Positions 8,450-18,029 are shown, counted from the first letter of the stretch. The stretch is 64,000 bases of DNA from Mucilaginibacter galii (GCF_014635825.1 NZ_BMDO01000009.1:62001-126000), one strand, 5' to 3'. Notes: generated from the sequence alone by a model not told the origin. Made by a program: numbers and translations.

Positions 8450-9436
8450 TTAAAAATTGTTAAACTGGAAGTAAATTATGCTGGCTATGAGCAAAAAAAA
8501 CAGTGTTTCGTACATCCAGCGCTTGGCCGCGTACAAAAAGTAGTAAGCAAAAAATATAGCAACAGGCACTGCGCACAATAGAAAATGACTCAACCCAAAT
8601 TGCGGCCGCACGTAAAAAGACGCAGCAGCAATTAACACGATAAAAAATAACAACTGAAATGCCTTACGAATAAGCACGTAACTTTTAAAGAAGTTTTCCT
8701 GGAGTTTAAAGGTACCCAGCAGCAGAATGATGAACACAGGAATTAGCAGCAAGAAATCGTATTTATCCAATACCTGTGGCATGGCAAAATTAGAGCCTAA
8801 GGGCAGCCATATCTGGTGCAGGTAAGGAAGCCTGTCGTTCAGATAATAAATTACGCCGATAAAAAAGAATACGGTAATATAACCAATTAAGCTGGCCGCC
8901 CACTCGCGCCAGTCGAAAGGGCGTAGAATAATAAACGCTACCCAAACCGCCAAAATTAAATAGGTGCATGGCAGGTAAATGAGCGAACCGGTGGCTACCA
9001 GCATACCGGCATCAAATGCTAAAGATTTAGAATCTTCGGTTTTATAGAGTTCAAAGAGTTTAAACAGCAGCCAGATAATAATGAAGTTACACAGCAAAGG
9101 TGCACTCAATACCAAAAATTGGGTAAACAAGCCCGAAAGCACCACATACATTAAAGCGGGCAAAAAGCTGGGCCGCCCTAATAAATTATAATGATTGATG
9201 AGGTAATTGATCAACACTGCTTGCAACAGCACTACTACCCCTGCCAAAAATACGCTCATCTCGGGCGAAAGGGCGCCTACATTGAGTGCAGGGAACAACA
9301 GGCTCACGAAAGGCTCGGTTAATTGCAGCGGAATAGCCGAAGGTGCAAATAGTACATAGCCTGCCCGTAATATAAATAACAGGACAGCCAGCCATATAAT
9401 ATTCAGCGGATTAAACCTCCGGAAAATGTCGATCAT
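8450..9436 (-). CDS. DUF6427 family multi-pass membrane protein
   Basis: About 328 residues from ATG 9436 (MIDIFRRFNPLNIIW). A frame start at 9460 exists, but residue 9 is the conserved beginning. Roughly nine to ten hydrophobic helices run through the protein. The motif VAFIILRPFDWREWAASLIGY in the middle is a hallmark of this Bacteroidota family. It resembles polytopic polymerase-like or glycosyltransferase-like membrane proteins but has no recognisable catalytic residues, so the function is unknown. It sits between a glycosyltransferase gene and purQ on the same strand. Confidence 0.75.
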   Translation of the reverse strand: MIDIFRRFNPLNIIWLAVLLFILRAGYVLFAPSAIPLQLTEPFVSLLFPALNVGALSPEMSVFLAGVVVLLQAVLINYLINHYNLLGRPSFLPALMYVVLSGLFTQFLVLSAPLLCNFIIIWLLFKLFELYKTEDSKSLAFDAGMLVATGSLIYLPCTYLILAVWVAFIILRPFDWREWAASLIGYITVFFFIGVIYYLNDRLPYLHQIWLPLGSNFAMPQVLDKYDFLLLIPVFIILLLGTFKLQENFFKSYVLIRKAFQLLFFIVLIAAASFYVRPQFGLSHFLLCAVPVAIFFAYYFLYAAKRWMYETLFFLLIASIIYFQFNNF

Positions 9437-9481
9437 GCTTGCCTTGGTTTCAGGGGGCAATATTACAGAAAATGTTTAAGG

Positions 9482-10480
9482 TTAAACAGCCTGCGGACGG
9501 GTATATTGCTTTACCAACTTTTCTACGATCTGCGCGGTTTCGTCCGGGAAATCTACCTTTACCCGGTGATTGCTTTCTATCCAGTTGTTGATGTGGAGTA
9601 TAGCATGTGCATTAATGGCATTGATTACCGGCACTCCCAATTTTGATGCTGCAAGGGCGTTACATTGCTGCTCGTACTGACCCGTCATGGGTACCATCAT
9701 TACCTTTTTTTGCAGATACATGGCCTCGGCGGGGCCTTCAAAACCTCCGCCGGTGAGCAGGCCCTCGCAAGATGCCATGCTTTCGTTAAAACGCAGGTTA
9801 TCTATGGGATAAATATGTATGTTACCGGTTTGATAAGGTGTTTTTTGCCTTTTAGAAAATATATGCCAGGGCACATTAGTAGTCTGACTTAAATACTTAA
9901 CCAGGGTTTTATCATCATAGGCAGGTAAATACACGGTATAGTGGCCGGCATTGGTAGGCTGCAAACTACGTATTTCGCTGCGGATAACGGGGGTATGTAT
10001 AAAATCGTCATACCTGTCAAAGTGGAAACCCACATGATGGGTGGTAGGCGAATAATATTTAAACAACCACTCGGCGTAATTCCACCGCTTAGGCCGCGGC
10101 GTATTGGGCGACACAAAGGAACATTGGTGACTCAAGGATACCGATGGTATTTTTTGCACCCTGCAGGCCCAGGCACTTACGGGCTCAAAATCATTAATGA
10201 TGAGGTCGTATTGGCTCAGGGGCAAATTGTGCACATCGCGCCAGAGCTGCCATAAGTTCATGCGCTTGTAAGTAGCCCATTTATCTACTCCTCCCCTTTT
10301 ACCAAACACAAAGCTAAAGCCATGAAACTGGTGCTTCAGGGGTTGTGAAAGTGCTACTTCGGCCTCGGTACCGCTCACCAGCAAATCAAGCTCGCCGTAT
10401 TGCTGCAAAAGCGGTACAATTTCGCGGGCGCGGCTTATATGGCCATTACCCGTTCCCTGTATGCCAAATAGTATTTTCAT
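9482..10480 (-). CDS. Glycosyltransferase of the MurG/UGT-like (GT-B) fold
   Basis: 332 residues from ATG 10480 (MKILFGIQGTGNGHISRAREI). The upstream in-frame start at 10507 falls inside the -7 box and is rejected. The N-terminal GTGNGHISRA loop and the C-terminal GLLTGGGFEGPAEAMYLQKKVMMVP with QYEQQCNA are the acceptor and nucleotide-sugar binding loops of a GT-B glycosyltransferase (glycosyltransferase family 28-like C-terminus). The sugar and acceptor are unknown. It has no membrane helix and probably acts at the inner face of the membrane on envelope glycans or glycolipids. Confidence 0.8.
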   Translation of the reverse strand: MKILFGIQGTGNGHISRAREIVPLLQQYGELDLLVSGTEAEVALSQPLKHQFHGFSFVFGKRGGVDKWATYKRMNLWQLWRDVHNLPLSQYDLIINDFEPVSAWACRVQKIPSVSLSHQCSFVSPNTPRPKRWNYAEWLFKYYSPTTHHVGFHFDRYDDFIHTPVIRSEIRSLQPTNAGHYTVYLPAYDDKTLVKYLSQTTNVPWHIFSKRQKTPYQTGNIHIYPIDNLRFNESMASCEGLLTGGGFEGPAEAMYLQKKVMMVPMTGQYEQQCNALAASKLGVPVINAINAHAILHINNWIESNHRVKVDFPDETAQIVEKLVKQYTRPQAV

Positions 10481-10504
10481 TTGATTTGAGCAGAAGTTGC
10501 CTTG

Positions 10505-10512
10505 CAAATATA
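10505..10512 (-). promoter_or_regulatory. -7 promoter box for the glycosyltransferase gene
   Basis: TATATTTG on the minus strand lies 24 nt upstream of the ATG at 10480. It supports the shorter start. Confidence 0.55.
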
Positions 10513-10581
10513 AACGGGTTTTGCATTAATGCACTTAGCCGCCCATAAATAATTAGTTGTGCTCGAAAATGAGCGTTAAAC

Positions 10582-10612
10582 AAAAAGGGATAAGCCGTGA
10601 GCTTTATCCCTT
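10582..10612 (-). terminator. Rho-independent terminator of the YfhO gene
   Basis: The arms AAGGGATAA (10585-10593) and TTATCCCTT (10604-10612) flank a ~10-base loop. They are followed on the minus strand by TTTTTG, about 25 bases after the YfhO stop codon. Confidence 0.8.
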
Positions 10613-10636
10613 CAAATATTCAATTACAAGCAGCGC

Positions 10637-13105
10637 TTACGCTTTCTTTTGGAGCGTTGTACCTTTTTTATTTTCGGCATACACTGCACCACCCAGTACT
10701 AACACCAGTAATATTGAACTGGCTAAGGATATACCTTCGCCGGTGTAGTACGAAGTTGGATGGAAAACAAATTCGATTTTATGGTTACCTACCGGTATTT
10801 CCGCAGCACGCAATACATAGTCGGCACGGAAATATGGTTTTTCCACACCGTCGATCAGCATCTTCCAGCCTTTATCATAGTAAATCTCCGAAAACACAGC
10901 CGTTTGGTTAGATTGCGAACCACTTTCATAAACTAAATGATCAGGATTGTAGCTTACCAGCTTAATGGTAGCAGCCTGGTCAATAGAACGGGGTTTGTTA
11001 TCGATCAGGTTTTTGTAACTCTCATCAACAATGGCTTCGTTCTTTGGATCGAAACTGCTGATCGCCAGCATTTCCTCATCGGCGTTCTTCGCATACTTTA
11101 TACTCTTTACAAACCAGGCATGGCCGCAGGCTGTAACATTGGCCGACATTTTTGCGCTTTGATTTTTTTCGTCGGTAGTGATAATATACTTGGTGTTCAG
11201 CATATCAAGCACATCCTGGTTCATGCTCTTGGTAAACTGGTTCTCGATCAATTCCTGATAGCGCTTCAACTTTGCCGCATGGTAACCACCAATGCTTTTG
11301 TGGAAGTATGAAGTATAGGCGTTGGTGAACGGATTACCGGTCATATCCAATACGCGGAAATCAGGGTCGGTATCGCGTTTGATAAAGGTATCAACCTCGC
11401 GCTCCCTGAACTGGCCTTTCAGATCTTCTTTGGCCACAAAGTTTTCATCTTTAAGGTAACGTTTATCAACACCCCACATATCTACCAGGGTTATAAGCAA
11501 GAACGCTAAAGAGGCTACGGTAACGTTGATCTTTTGCTTGATAAGCGCCCAAAGCAAGCCGAAGGCAAGGGCAATAAATATGAACGAACGGATAGCATCG
11601 GCACGTGCAATAGAAACACGGTCTTGCACCAGGGCGTTGGCAATGGCGTTGGCAAAAGAGTTATCGCCGCCGGTCATTTGCGTTAACTGACCTACAAATT
11701 CCTGGTGATTATCGGCTTTAAAGCTCAACAAGGCATCAGGCAATACAATCATCAGCAGGGTTAAACCGCCGGTGATGTAGAAAGCAATTTTAACGCGGCT
11801 TAGTACAAACGCTTTATCGGTGGCGGTGATGATTTCCTGGATAGCCATAAAACCCAGTACCGGGAAACATAAGGCGGCAACCACCAATATAGATTCTACC
11901 GTACGGAACTTGTTGTACAGCGGGAAGTAATGAAAGAACAGATCTGACAAAAAAGGCAGATTGCGGCCAAACGATAAGAAGATACTCAGTAACGTAGCAC
12001 CCAGTAACCACCATTTTAAGCGGCTTTTTACAATGAGTAAGCCTAAGACAAACAGGAAGCAAATAGCAGCACCAAAATACCACGGCCCACCAATGATAGG
12101 CTTATCGCCCCAATACAAAGGGAACTGCTGCGCTACGCCGGCTGCCTGGGTTGGGTCTACCTTTTCACTTAATAGTTTTACCACTTTAGAATCAGCGTCT
12201 TTTGGACCGCTGCTGTTACCACCGTAAATGTTGGGCACCAAAAAGGTTAAGCACTCGGCTACACCCTGGCTATACTGGTAAGCGTATTCTTTATCCAAAC
12301 CATTTGAGGGCTGCGTGGTGTGCTGAGTTAAGTTTGATTTACCACGGATAGACTCGTTACCATACTCATAACTTGTCCATAGCATGGCTGCATTAACAGC
12401 AACCGCCAGCAATGTTGAAAGCGCCAGGTAACCTACCGGTTTTAAAAACGCGGATAAATTTTTAGCTTTAATGGCATGGTATAACTCAATACCCACCAAA
12501 ATAAAGATGGCCAGCATGAGGTAATAAGTCATTTGGATGTGATTGCACCTGATCTCCATAGCGAGGAACAGCGCCGTTAAGGCCGACCCCAGCAGGTATT
12601 TTCCCCTGAGCGTTAGCAGGATGCTGGCCACAATAGGTGCAAAAAACGCGATAGCCAACGCCTGGTTGGCGTGCCCTGCATCAATAATAATAAAGTTATA
12701 GGATGAAAATGAGTAGGCAATAGCGCCAGCTGCGGCCAGCCAGGGGTTTAATTTTAATACGCAAAACAGGAAGTAAGCACCCATCAGGTACAATAGTACC
12801 GTATCTACCGGGTTAGGAAAAACAGCTTTTAAAGCCGAAATAACGTAAGTAGTGATATTGTTAGGGTAAGGCACCCAAATTTGATAAGCGGGCATACCGC
12901 CAAACATGCTATTGGTCCATAAAGGGGCTTTACCGGTTTGCTCCTTTACGTCCATAATTTCTTTCTGCATACCCTGGGCCTGCAGCACATCGCTTTGGAA
13001 GAGCGCTTTACCTTGAAATACAGGGGAGAAATAAACGAAACAAATCGCTAAAAAAAATCCGAAGATGGCAAAGTGAATGCCATTGCGCTTAAACCAGTTA
13101 CTCAT
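10637..13105 (-). CDS. YfhO family giant membrane protein
   Basis: 822 residues. At least 12 hydrophobic helices occupy about residues 10-540, followed by a soluble extracytoplasmic region of roughly 240 residues and a last transmembrane helix (SLASSILLVLVLGGAVYAENKK). YfhO proteins have a GT-C (mannosyltransferase-like) architecture and are linked in Gram-positives to lipoteichoic-acid glycosylation. In Bacteroidota the target is unknown but is probably an envelope glycan. PVFQGKALFQSDVLQAQGMQ and the late C-terminal YDKGWKMLIDGVEKPYFRADYVLRA region are characteristic. A neighbouring GT-B glycosyltransferase on the same strand fits this theme. Confidence 0.88.
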   Translation of the reverse strand: MSNWFKRNGIHFAIFGFFLAICFVYFSPVFQGKALFQSDVLQAQGMQKEIMDVKEQTGKAPLWTNSMFGGMPAYQIWVPYPNNITTYVISALKAVFPNPVDTVLLYLMGAYFLFCVLKLNPWLAAAGAIAYSFSSYNFIIIDAGHANQALAIAFFAPIVASILLTLRGKYLLGSALTALFLAMEIRCNHIQMTYYLMLAIFILVGIELYHAIKAKNLSAFLKPVGYLALSTLLAVAVNAAMLWTSYEYGNESIRGKSNLTQHTTQPSNGLDKEYAYQYSQGVAECLTFLVPNIYGGNSSGPKDADSKVVKLLSEKVDPTQAAGVAQQFPLYWGDKPIIGGPWYFGAAICFLFVLGLLIVKSRLKWWLLGATLLSIFLSFGRNLPFLSDLFFHYFPLYNKFRTVESILVVAALCFPVLGFMAIQEIITATDKAFVLSRVKIAFYITGGLTLLMIVLPDALLSFKADNHQEFVGQLTQMTGGDNSFANAIANALVQDRVSIARADAIRSFIFIALAFGLLWALIKQKINVTVASLAFLLITLVDMWGVDKRYLKDENFVAKEDLKGQFREREVDTFIKRDTDPDFRVLDMTGNPFTNAYTSYFHKSIGGYHAAKLKRYQELIENQFTKSMNQDVLDMLNTKYIITTDEKNQSAKMSANVTACGHAWFVKSIKYAKNADEEMLAISSFDPKNEAIVDESYKNLIDNKPRSIDQAATIKLVSYNPDHLVYESGSQSNQTAVFSEIYYDKGWKMLIDGVEKPYFRADYVLRAAEIPVGNHKIEFVFHPTSYYTGEGISLASSILLVLVLGGAVYAENKKGTTLQKKA

Positions 13106-13131
13106 TTATCTGTAGGGAAAAAATTATTCCC

Positions 13132-13139
13132 CAAAAATA
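13132..13139 (-). promoter_or_regulatory. -7 promoter box for the YfhO gene
   Basis: TATTTTTG on the minus strand lies 26 nt before the ATG. It matches TAnnTTTG. Confidence 0.55.
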
Positions 13140-13169
13140 TAAAAATGAGCGATAATAGAAACGATTAGT

Positions 13170-13484
13170 TTACACGGGTTTACCCAAGTTGCAATGCAAG
13201 CCCACAACGCCCAGCAAATAATAGAGTAGGGCTAAGCCCAACATGCTTAATCCGTAGATGATCTGCGTTCTTTTTTCGCTAAACTCATCGATGTTGCGCT
13301 TAATGGTGAAATAATTATAAACGGCCAAACCTGCCAGTACTATCCATAAAAACCAATGCACACGCTGGCAATTTACTGAGGCCTGCACAGCTATGGCAAA
13401 AACGATATAGTTGGCGGTAATTAACGATACCAGCGATTGCTGGCTGTAATTACGATCTCTGAATAAATTTTCGGGCGGTTTCAT
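13170..13484 (-). CDS. Small predicted membrane protein, unknown function
   Basis: 104 residues, not recognised as a named family. Four hydrophobic stretches are visible: SLITANYIVFAIAVQA, WFLWIVLAGLAVYNYF, IIYGLSMLGLALLYYL and the following LGVVGLHC segment. It is therefore probably a 3-4 helix inner-membrane protein. It starts 5 bases after the stop codon of the DUF4834 gene on the same strand, so the two are almost certainly co-transcribed. No motif suggests an activity. Confidence 0.7.
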   Translation of the reverse strand: MKPPENLFRDRNYSQQSLVSLITANYIVFAIAVQASVNCQRVHWFLWIVLAGLAVYNYFTIKRNIDEFSEKRTQIIYGLSMLGLALLYYLLGVVGLHCNLGKPV

Positions 13485-13489
13485 AGCAC

Positions 13490-13741
13490 TTATTTTACTT
13501 CCTCGTAGTCAACAAAATCACCTTCATTATCTGGGATGGTATTTTTGGGGCCGGGGGGTACAAAATCAACTTTTACCTTACCCTCGGCTTGCCTTGGTGG
13601 TTGCTGCTGGTATGGTTGGTTGTGCTGCTGCGTAGCTTTGTTTACCATGCTCTGAAAAAGCATAGGCAAAAATATACGCGCCAAAGTGCGTATAAGCCAT
13701 AGTACACAAACGGTGATGATCAGAAAACGTATTAATAACAT
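13490..13741 (-). CDS. DUF4834 family small membrane protein
   Basis: 83 residues. One N-terminal transmembrane helix (LLIRFLIITVCVLWLIRTLARIF) is followed by a Gln/Pro-rich hydrophilic linker (QQHNQPYQQQPPRQ) and an acidic tail ending GDFVDYEEVK. The helix plus D-F-V-D-Y-E-E-V tail is the DUF4834 pattern, known only from Bacteroidota and without assigned function. It precedes the small membrane protein at 13170-13484. Confidence 0.8.
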   Translation of the reverse strand: MLLIRFLIITVCVLWLIRTLARIFLPMLFQSMVNKATQQHNQPYQQQPPRQAEGKVKVDFVPPGPKNTIPDNEGDFVDYEEVK

Positions 13742-13759
13742 TTGATGAAAATTTGACTA

Positions 13760-13767
13760 CAAATATA
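13760..13767 (-). promoter_or_regulatory. -7 promoter box for the DUF4834 gene
   Basis: TATATTTG on the minus strand lies 18 nt before the ATG at 13741. Confidence 0.5.
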
Positions 13768-13826
13768 AGTTTATAACGGATAAAATGTTTGGTTATGATA
13801 ATTGCCCTTGTTAGCAGGGTGTAAAA

Positions 13827-14591
13827 TCACTTAATAGCCTTGCTGATGGCCTTTGCCCAATATGTGCCCAAAGCCATATCTCCAGGCTTATTAGGGTGCA
13901 GATAAAAAACACCGTCTAAGCCTTTCTCGGGCTTGAGGTCCGTCTTATAATGTTCTTCAAAATACTGATATGCTTTTCGGTCGCCTTTGAAAACATGACG
14001 CGGGTGGCTCCTTTTAAATGCTTTCACCACGGCATCGATTTCGGGCCAGTAAGATTTTAGCCTCAACTGCCCTTCTTCCATATAAGCAGCACCGCTGTTG
14101 TGCGTGTTGTTGCTATACCAAATGGGGTAATTGAGCACAATTTTGCTGGAGGGGTAGGCGGCGAGCAAGCTATCAGCAATGGTGGTTAAGTTGGCGCGGT
14201 AATTTGCCGCACTAACCGGCGAACCTGTGGGGCCTTTAATCGCGCTATCATTAGTACCCAGCATTATTGAGAAAACCAGCTGAGCTGTACTATCACTATA
14301 AAATTCATTGGCAGCGGCTTTTACTTTAGGGTAAGCCTTATGGGTAGCCGGTAAAAAATCGACCGTGGTAAAGCCGCTTACACCCTGGTTAGCAACCTGA
14401 ATTTTTTTAAACAGCTGCTTCTCATTCAAGTAATTGCCCGCGTAAATAACCGGCGACTGGTCTTTAGCCATAGTGCCATGAGTAATGCTGTCGCCAATAA
14501 ACACAATGTTGATATTCTCCTGCTTATCAAAACCAAAAGAGCTTAAAAGCAGTAAGAGCACTATTGCAGGGTAAGCCAATAATTTATTCAT
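13827..14591 (-). CDS. Secreted SGNH/GDSL-type hydrolase
   Basis: 254 residues with a signal peptide (LLAYPAIVLLLLLSSFGFD). The SGNH blocks are present: NIVFIGDSITHG (block I, nucleophile Ser in GDSI), VANQGVSGFT (block II Gly), MLGTNDSA (block III Asn) and FYLHPNKPGDMALG (block V, with the catalytic His in H-P-N, Asp missing at the usual D-x-x-H place). These enzymes are secreted esterases that often remove acyl groups from carbohydrates. The family call is sound; the substrate is not predictable. It stands between uvrB (upstream, same strand) and the DUF4834 gene. Confidence 0.85.
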   Translation of the reverse strand: MNKLLAYPAIVLLLLLSSFGFDKQENINIVFIGDSITHGTMAKDQSPVIYAGNYLNEKQLFKKIQVANQGVSGFTTVDFLPATHKAYPKVKAAANEFYSDSTAQLVFSIMLGTNDSAIKGPTGSPVSAANYRANLTTIADSLLAAYPSSKIVLNYPIWYSNNTHNSGAAYMEEGQLRLKSYWPEIDAVVKAFKRSHPRHVFKGDRKAYQYFEEHYKTDLKPEKGLDGVFYLHPNKPGDMALGTYWAKAISKAIK

Positions 14592-14604
14592 AGCACCTGC
14601 AATA

Positions 14605-16626
14605 TTAAAACTTTTCGGTCATCATTTTTTCGAGGGCAAACATTTCGTCACGCAACTTGGCGGCTGCGAGGAAGTCCATGTCTTTTGCTGCAGCCATCAT
14701 TTCTTTCTTGGTATTTTCAATAGATTTCTTTAGTTCCGGCTTGGTCATGTATTGCACAATAGGGTCGGCAGCCAGGGTAATTTCTGCATCTTCTACGTAA
14801 GCCTTTTGTGTCCCCCCTTTGAAGTCCATAACAGAGGTTTGCTCTAAAATAGCCTCACGCGATTTGCCTACCGTTTTTGGCGTAATACCATGCTCCAGAT
14901 TATAAGCGATCTGTTTTTCACGGCGACGGTCGGTTTCTTCCATGGTTACGCGCATACTTTCGGTAATGGTATCGGCATACATAATTACCCGGCCCCTGTC
15001 GTTACGGGCGGCGCGGCCAATGGTTTGTATCAGCGAGCGTTCCGAACGCAGGAAACCTTCTTTGTCAGCATCTAAAATAGCTACCAGCGATACCTCCGGT
15101 AAATCCAAACCTTCGCGCAATAAGTTGATTCCTATCAATACATCAAACTCACCTAAACGCAGGCCACGTAAAATCTCAACCCGTTCTAAAGTTTTTACTT
15201 CCGAGTGAATGTAGCGGCATTTGATGCCCAGGCGGTCCATGTATTTGGCCAACTCCTCGCTCATGCGCTTGGTGAGCGTGGTTACCAAAATGCGGTCGCC
15301 CATTTTAATGGTCTTGTCTACCTCATCCAGCAAATCATCCACCTGGTTAATAATAGGGCGAATTTCAATCAGCGGGTCTAACAATCCCGTAGGGCGTATT
15401 ACCTGCTCTACCACTACCCCACCCGATTTTTCCAATTCAAAATCGCCGGGGGTGGCGCTCACATAAATGGTTTGCGGGGCCAGCCGTTCAAATTCTTCAA
15501 AGTTTAACGGACGGTTATCCATCGCCGCAGGCAAGCGGAAACCATATTCTACCAGCGAGATCTTGCGCGATCTATCACCGCCATACATAGCCCGCACTTG
15601 TGGCACGGTCACGTGACTTTCGTCGATCACCATGAGGTAATCATCCTGAAAATAATCCAGCAAACAAAAGGGGCGCATACCCGGCTTACGGCCGTCAAAA
15701 AAGCGAGAATAGTTTTCGATACCCGAGCAGTAACCCAGTTCGCGCATCATTTCCAAATCGTAGTTCACTCGTTCTTCGAGGCGCTTGGCTTCCAGGAAAC
15801 GTTTTTCGTCGATAAACTGCTGCTTGCGCATTTCCAGTTCTTCCTGAATGGCCCAAATGCTGTTGGTAAACCTGTCGCGCGGTGCCACATACAGCGTAGC
15901 CGGAAACAACACCATGCTTGGCATTTTCTCCACCGTTTTACCGGTTTGCGGGTCAAAACTGCTTAGTTCCTCAATATCATCGCCATAAAAAGAGATACGG
16001 TAAGCATAATCGAGATACGCCGGATAAATATCCACCGTATCGCCTTTCACACGGAAAGTACCACGTTTAAAATCGGCCGTAGTGCGGGCATACAAAATTT
16101 CGACCAGTCGGTGCAAAAAGGCATTACGACTAATGCGGGTACCAACGGCAAACTTGAAAATGGAGTTGGTAAAATCTTCAGGGTTACCCATACCATAAAT
16201 GCAGGAAATAGACGACACCACAATTACATCTCTGCGGCCCGACATTAATGCCGAGGTAGTACGCAAACGCAGCTTCTCTATCTCCTCGTTGATCTGCAGA
16301 TCTTTTTCTATATAAGTATTTGAGGAGGGAATAAACGCCTCCGGCTGGTAATAATCGTAGTATGACACAAAGTAGTTCACCGCATTTTCGGGGAAGAACT
16401 GCTTGAACTCGCCATAAAGCTGCGCCGCCAAGGTTTTGTTATGGCTTAATATTAAAGTAGGGCGCTGCGTTTGTTCAATAACATTGGCAATGGTAAAAGT
16501 TTTACCCGAGCCGGTTACACCCAGCAGCGTTTGGTATTGCTCACTTTCTAAGCCGGTAACTAACTGTTTAATGGCTTCAGGCTGATCGCCGGATGGTATA
16601 TAATTAGAATTGATCTTAAAATCCAT
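14605..16626 (-). CDS. uvrB: UvrABC excinuclease subunit B
   Basis: 673 residues. UvrB is the damage-verifying helicase-like subunit of nucleotide excision repair. In order: Walker A LLGVTGSGKTFTIAN, the beta-hairpin that probes DNA (YYDYYQPEAFIPSSNTYIEKD), the DESH box (MVIDESHVTVPQV), helicase motifs V-VI (IGINLLREGLDLPEVS, QTIGRAARNDRG), and a C-terminal UVR domain at about 635-673 (KDMDFLAAAKLRDEM) that contacts UvrA and UvrC. The length is normal. The ATG at 16626 is 6 nt from a -7 box (TATCTTTA), so the message is probably nearly leaderless. Confidence 0.98.
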   Translation of the reverse strand: MDFKINSNYIPSGDQPEAIKQLVTGLESEQYQTLLGVTGSGKTFTIANVIEQTQRPTLILSHNKTLAAQLYGEFKQFFPENAVNYFVSYYDYYQPEAFIPSSNTYIEKDLQINEEIEKLRLRTTSALMSGRRDVIVVSSISCIYGMGNPEDFTNSIFKFAVGTRISRNAFLHRLVEILYARTTADFKRGTFRVKGDTVDIYPAYLDYAYRISFYGDDIEELSSFDPQTGKTVEKMPSMVLFPATLYVAPRDRFTNSIWAIQEELEMRKQQFIDEKRFLEAKRLEERVNYDLEMMRELGYCSGIENYSRFFDGRKPGMRPFCLLDYFQDDYLMVIDESHVTVPQVRAMYGGDRSRKISLVEYGFRLPAAMDNRPLNFEEFERLAPQTIYVSATPGDFELEKSGGVVVEQVIRPTGLLDPLIEIRPIINQVDDLLDEVDKTIKMGDRILVTTLTKRMSEELAKYMDRLGIKCRYIHSEVKTLERVEILRGLRLGEFDVLIGINLLREGLDLPEVSLVAILDADKEGFLRSERSLIQTIGRAARNDRGRVIMYADTITESMRVTMEETDRRREKQIAYNLEHGITPKTVGKSREAILEQTSVMDFKGGTQKAYVEDAEITLAADPIVQYMTKPELKKSIENTKKEMMAAAKDMDFLAAAKLRDEMFALEKMMTEKF

Positions 16627-16632
16627 GTAGTA

Positions 16633-16640
16633 TAAAGATA
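16633..16640 (-). promoter_or_regulatory. -7 promoter box for uvrB
   Basis: TATCTTTA on the minus strand is one base off TAnnTTTG and lies 6 nt from the uvrB ATG. No LexA-like site was recognised nearby. Confidence 0.5.
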
Positions 16641-16811
16641 CGAAAAAACAGCAACCCCTTTAATGAAAAATACTAAATTTGATAGCATTGCCATAAATAT
16701 GATAAAAACGTTTTTAATATAATTATAGTTTGCCATTCTTAAAATGAATACATAACTATGATTAAAACGTAGTCGATTATTCTATATTTACAAAGACAAT
16801 AAGCCAATTGA

Positions 16812-17372
16812 ATGCATAGTTTCAACACACAAACTTACCATGTAAAGCTAAAAGATAATTCGACTTATAAACCATGGTCAACTGACAATGCAGAGCAATA
16901 TGATACCGTTTACTTCTTTGATACGGAGTACCGCCCCACCTCAATGATTGCTATCGAAGTTTACGAGTATGATACATTATTGAAGAAGGTGTTGGTTGGT
17001 GCAACAGGAGGCGGTACGCGTGTTAGTGAAACTTCTTTTGTTTATGATGAAGACAGATTAGTGATGTGCTGTTGCGACACATTATTTTGCTTATCTATTC
17101 CGGAGTTAACATTGCATTGGAACACTCAAGCCGACATGGCGACTTGTTTTCAAATATTTAAGTATAAAAGCGATTATATAATACATGGTGAAATGGAAGT
17201 ATCGCGAGTAAGTCCTAATGGCCAAATTGTATGGAGTCAGGGAGGCGCGGATATATTTTTAACATTAGATAGCAAACAGGATTTCAGAATTACCGATGAA
17301 GGTATATTTGTAACTGATTTTGAATACAGAAAATACCATTGGGACTTTGACGGAAATTATTTATCGAACTAA
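16812..17372 (+). CDS. Hypothetical protein, AT-rich orphan
   Basis: 186 residues. I do not recognise a family. There is no signal peptide or membrane helix. It is rich in Tyr, Asp and beta-forming residues with a repeating strand-like pattern (IEVYEYDTLLKKVLVGATGGG, ETSFVYDEDRLVMCCCDTLFCLS, GIFVTDFEYRKYHWDFDGN), suggesting a beta-propeller-like or all-beta fold. The Cys-Cys-Cys run is unusual. Base composition is visibly more AT-rich than uvrB and upp on either side, which hints at later acquisition. It is followed after 12 bases by upp. A toxin-immunity-type role is conceivable but unsupported. Confidence 0.6.
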   Translation: MHSFNTQTYHVKLKDNSTYKPWSTDNAEQYDTVYFFDTEYRPTSMIAIEVYEYDTLLKKVLVGATGGGTRVSETSFVYDEDRLVMCCCDTLFCLSIPELTLHWNTQADMATCFQIFKYKSDYIIHGEMEVSRVSPNGQIVWSQGGADIFLTLDSKQDFRITDEGIFVTDFEYRKYHWDFDGNYLSN

Positions 17373-17384
17373 CTCACTATCCAT

Positions 17385-18029
17385 ATGCTTTTCATCTTAA
17401 ACGAAACCAACACCGTATGCAACCAGTACCTGGCTGAGCTGCGCGATGCTCAATTACAGCTCGACCGTATGCGTTTCAGGCGTAATTTGGAACGCATTGG
17501 CGAAGTGCTGGCCTATGAAATAAGCAAAGGCCTAAATTACGAAGCGGTAGAGGTGCAAACACCTTTAGGCGTAGCACAGGTAAATATAATGGCTGAACAG
17601 CCGGTATTATGCACCATACTGCGGGCCGGACTTCCGTTTCACCAGGGATTCATGAACGTGTTTGACCAAGCGCCATCGGCTTTTGTAACGGCTTACCGTA
17701 AGGTAAAAAAGAACGGCACTTTCATAATTCAGTTAGAACACATTTCCACACCCGACCTGGACGGCAAAACGCTCATCATATGCGACCCTATGCTGGCCAC
17801 CGGGCAAAGCCTGGTGCAAGTATGTAAAGAACTAATGGGCCAGTACCAGCTGAAAGCCTTGCACATAGCCGCCGTAATTGCCAGCACCGAGGGTGTAGAG
17901 CATGTACGCGCCAACCTGCCGATGGCCAGTTTATGGATTGGCGCCGTTGATGAAGAAATGACCACCAAATCTTACATTGTACCCGGCTTGGGCGATGCAG
18001 GCGATTTAGCGTTTGGAGAGAAGGTATAG
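17385..18029 (+). CDS. upp: Uracil phosphoribosyltransferase
   Basis: 214 residues. It converts uracil and PRPP to UMP in pyrimidine salvage. The PRPP-binding loop is IICDPMLATGQSL, and the uracil-binding C-terminus is YIVPGLGDAGDLAFG; ILRAGLPFHQGF is the third hallmark. The length fits the family. It follows the AT-rich orphan by 12 bases on the same strand and may share its promoter, though the functions seem unrelated. Confidence 0.96.
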   Translation: MLFILNETNTVCNQYLAELRDAQLQLDRMRFRRNLERIGEVLAYEISKGLNYEAVEVQTPLGVAQVNIMAEQPVLCTILRAGLPFHQGFMNVFDQAPSAFVTAYRKVKKNGTFIIQLEHISTPDLDGKTLIICDPMLATGQSLVQVCKELMGQYQLKALHIAAVIASTEGVEHVRANLPMASLWIGAVDEEMTTKSYIVPGLGDAGDLAFGEKV

